Shown in pieces: positions 62,818 through 64,000 of a stretch of DNA of 64,000 nucleotides. The translations under genes and the position numbers were made by a program. The number at the start of each line of letters is the position of its first letter. The first letter of the stretch is position 1. This stretch comes from Roseateles noduli (GTDB lineage Bacteria; Pseudomonadota; Gammaproteobacteria; Burkholderiales; Burkholderiaceae_C). The stretch lies in contig NIOE01000012.1 in NCBI GenBank assembly GCA_002205125.1, positions 186,001 to 250,000 on the forward strand, given 5' to 3'. The notes beneath the pieces are model-generated. The model was given only the letters and a program-made list of their open reading frames with translations, had not been told where the DNA came from and did no database searches.

Positions 62818-63987
62818 ATGAAACGATTCCTCGCCTCCCTGGCCCTCGGCGTGGGCCTGTCCAGCTTCGTGATGACGACGGGCGCCTCGGCGCAGGCGCT
62901 GACGCCGCCCGAGATCGCGGCGCGCAACTTCGTGCTGCTGGACCTGACGACCAACCAGACCCTCGCCGAACGCGACGCCGACACGCCGCAGGATCCCGCC
63001 TCGCTGACCAAGCTGATGACGGCCTACATCGTGTTCGACGCGCTCAAGGCCAAGCGCCTGACACTGGAGCAGACGCTGACGGTCTCCAAGCGCGCCTGGG
63101 ACGAGCGCAAGGGCGACCCGTCGCTGATGTTCATCGACACCACGATGACGCCCAAGGTCGACGAGCTGCTGCGCGGCATGATCATCCAGTCGGGCAACGA
63201 CGCGTCGGTGGCGCTGGCCGAAGGCGTGGGCGGCACCGTCGAGCAGTTCGTCGCGATGATGAACAAGCAGGCCCAGGCCTGGGGCCTGAAGAACACCTCG
63301 TTCAAGAACGTCACCGGCATCACCGAGCCCGGCCACAAGACGAGCGCGCGCGACATCGCGGTCATCTTCTCGCACGTGATCCAGGACTATCCGCAGTACT
63401 ACGCCGACTACTACTCCAAGCGCGAGTACACCTTCAACAAGATCCGCCAGTCCAACCGCAACATGCTGCTGGGCCGAGATCCGTCGGTGGACGGCGGCAA
63501 GACGGGCTACACCGATGCGGCGGGTTACTGCCTGGCCGCGAGCGCGCAGCGCGATGTGCCCAACGCCAAGCGTCGCCTGCTGAGCGTGGTGATGGGCACG
63601 GCCTCGAAGGAGGCTCGCGCGACCGAGAGCCAGAAGCTGCTGAACTGGGGCTACTCGGCCTTCGACGCGGTGCGCCTGTTCGAGAAGAACCAGCCGATCA
63701 CGACCGTCAAGGTCTGGAAGGGCGCCGCGCCGGAAGCCAAGCTGGGCGCGGCCGACGCGGTCTTCGTCGCGGTGCCGCGCGGCGAGGGCGGCAAGCTCAA
63801 GACCGACATCCAGCGCACCGACCCGCTGGTCGCGCCGCTGGCGCTGAACCAGCGCGTGGGCACGCTGAAGGTGACGACCTCGGGCGGCGCGCCGGTGGCC
63901 GAGGTGCCGCTGGTCGTGCAGCAGGAGGTGCCGCTGGCCGGCATCTTCGGCCGCGCCTGGGACGCGATCCGGCTCTGGATCAAGTGA
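62818..63987 (+). CDS. D-alanyl-D-alanine carboxypeptidase (PBP5/DacC type)
   Basis: 389 aa. A signal peptide ends at TTGASAQA (~25). The three penicillin-binding motifs are in place: SLTK at 62-65 (QDPASLTKLMTAYIVFDA), SGN at about 125 (IIQSGNDASVALAE) and KTG at about 228 (VDGGKTGYTDAAGYCLAAS). The C-terminal PBP5-type beta domain follows, and the protein ends in a short amphipathic segment FGRAWDAIRLWIK that anchors such enzymes to the inner membrane. It trims pentapeptide stems of peptidoglycan. It lies 13 bp after the hydrolase gene. Confidence 0.95.
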   Translation: MKRFLASLALGVGLSSFVMTTGASAQALTPPEIAARNFVLLDLTTNQTLAERDADTPQDPASLTKLMTAYIVFDALKAKRLTLEQTLTVSKRAWDERKGDPSLMFIDTTMTPKVDELLRGMIIQSGNDASVALAEGVGGTVEQFVAMMNKQAQAWGLKNTSFKNVTGITEPGHKTSARDIAVIFSHVIQDYPQYYADYYSKREYTFNKIRQSNRNMLLGRDPSVDGGKTGYTDAAGYCLAASAQRDVPNAKRRLLSVVMGTASKEARATESQKLLNWGYSAFDAVRLFEKNQPITTVKVWKGAAPEAKLGAADAVFVAVPRGEGGKLKTDIQRTDPLVAPLALNQRVGTLKVTTSGGAPVAEVPLVVQQEVPLAGIFGRAWDAIRLWIK

Positions 63988-64000
63988 GCCCGCTCTCCTG

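Overview
The window is a high-GC stretch of chromosome. Sampled lines of backbone genes are near 70% GC, with strong G/C third-position bias. Gene content suggests a betaproteobacterium of the order Burkholderiales, perhaps a Roseateles/Mitsuaria/Rubrivivax-like member: a Burkholderiales-type general porin, a DUF1840 protein, HemJ beside an Mg-type HemB, ruvA-ruvB, and PhoH-YbeY. The order-level call is an inference from protein families; the genus is a guess. No rRNA, CRISPR array, transposase or integrase was seen. There is one tRNA, Leu(CAG).

Layout. 1-4.2 kb: a two-component pair (response regulator cut by the window edge, divergent from a beta-propeller histidine kinase) and an exported SAM-methyltransferase-like protein. 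4.3-11.9 kb: an accessory redox/hydrolase region with a quinone oxidoreductase, three SDR proteins, two alpha/beta hydrolases, two LysR regulators and a CGNR zinc-finger regulator; several of these enzymes lack canonical catalytic residues. 12.2-14.9 kb: a lower-GC (about 57-62% in sampled lines) three-gene island encoding a MazG-like NTP pyrophosphohydrolase, a thymidylate-synthase-fold protein, and a family-4-like uracil-DNA glycosylase fused to a Panacea/DUF4065-like domain. The genes overlap or abut, and this is the best candidate for an undescribed nucleotide-centred conflict or DNA-modification system. 15.0-17.2 kb: a GntR(YtrA)-ABC exporter operon, followed by two tiny membrane proteins.

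17.9-23.8 kb: a lysine catabolic operon divergent from an Lrp/AsnC regulator. It encodes lysine 6-dehydrogenase-like, aminoadipate-semialdehyde dehydrogenase, DUF1338 2-oxoadipate dioxygenase/decarboxylase (HglS type) and a D-2-hydroxyglutarate dehydrogenase-type flavoprotein. Together these would take lysine to 2-oxoglutarate once an aminotransferase located elsewhere is added. tRNA-Leu follows, with a decayed partial copy of its 3' end 150 bp downstream. 24.2-35.3 kb: a beta-glucoside/oligosaccharide locus with a LacI regulator, tryptophan-halogenase-family flavoprotein, TonB-dependent receptor, Tat-type solute-binding protein, two ABC permeases, GH1 beta-glucosidase and glucokinase. Two LacI-type palindromes lie between the divergent halogenase and receptor genes.

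35.3-44.7 kb: an M13 peptidase, DMT transporter, LysR regulator, then acyl-CoA degradation genes (enoyl-CoA hydratase, PaaH-type 3-hydroxyacyl-CoA dehydrogenase, 3-oxoadipyl-CoA-type thiolase) with an IclR regulator and an unusually hairpin-rich 570-bp gap. 44.8-48.3 kb: a translationally coupled c-di-GMP pair (HD-GYP and PAS-GGDEF-EAL). 48.4-57.8 kb: DUF1840, histidine phosphatase, sterol desaturase family, porin, ruvB-ruvA, a second two-component pair, phoH-ybeY. 57.8-64 kb: CorA, HemB, a structured leader or sRNA ending in a strong terminator just before hemJ, VanZ-like protein, thioredoxin-like 2Fe-2S ferredoxin, alpha/beta hydrolase, and a D-Ala-D-Ala carboxypeptidase.
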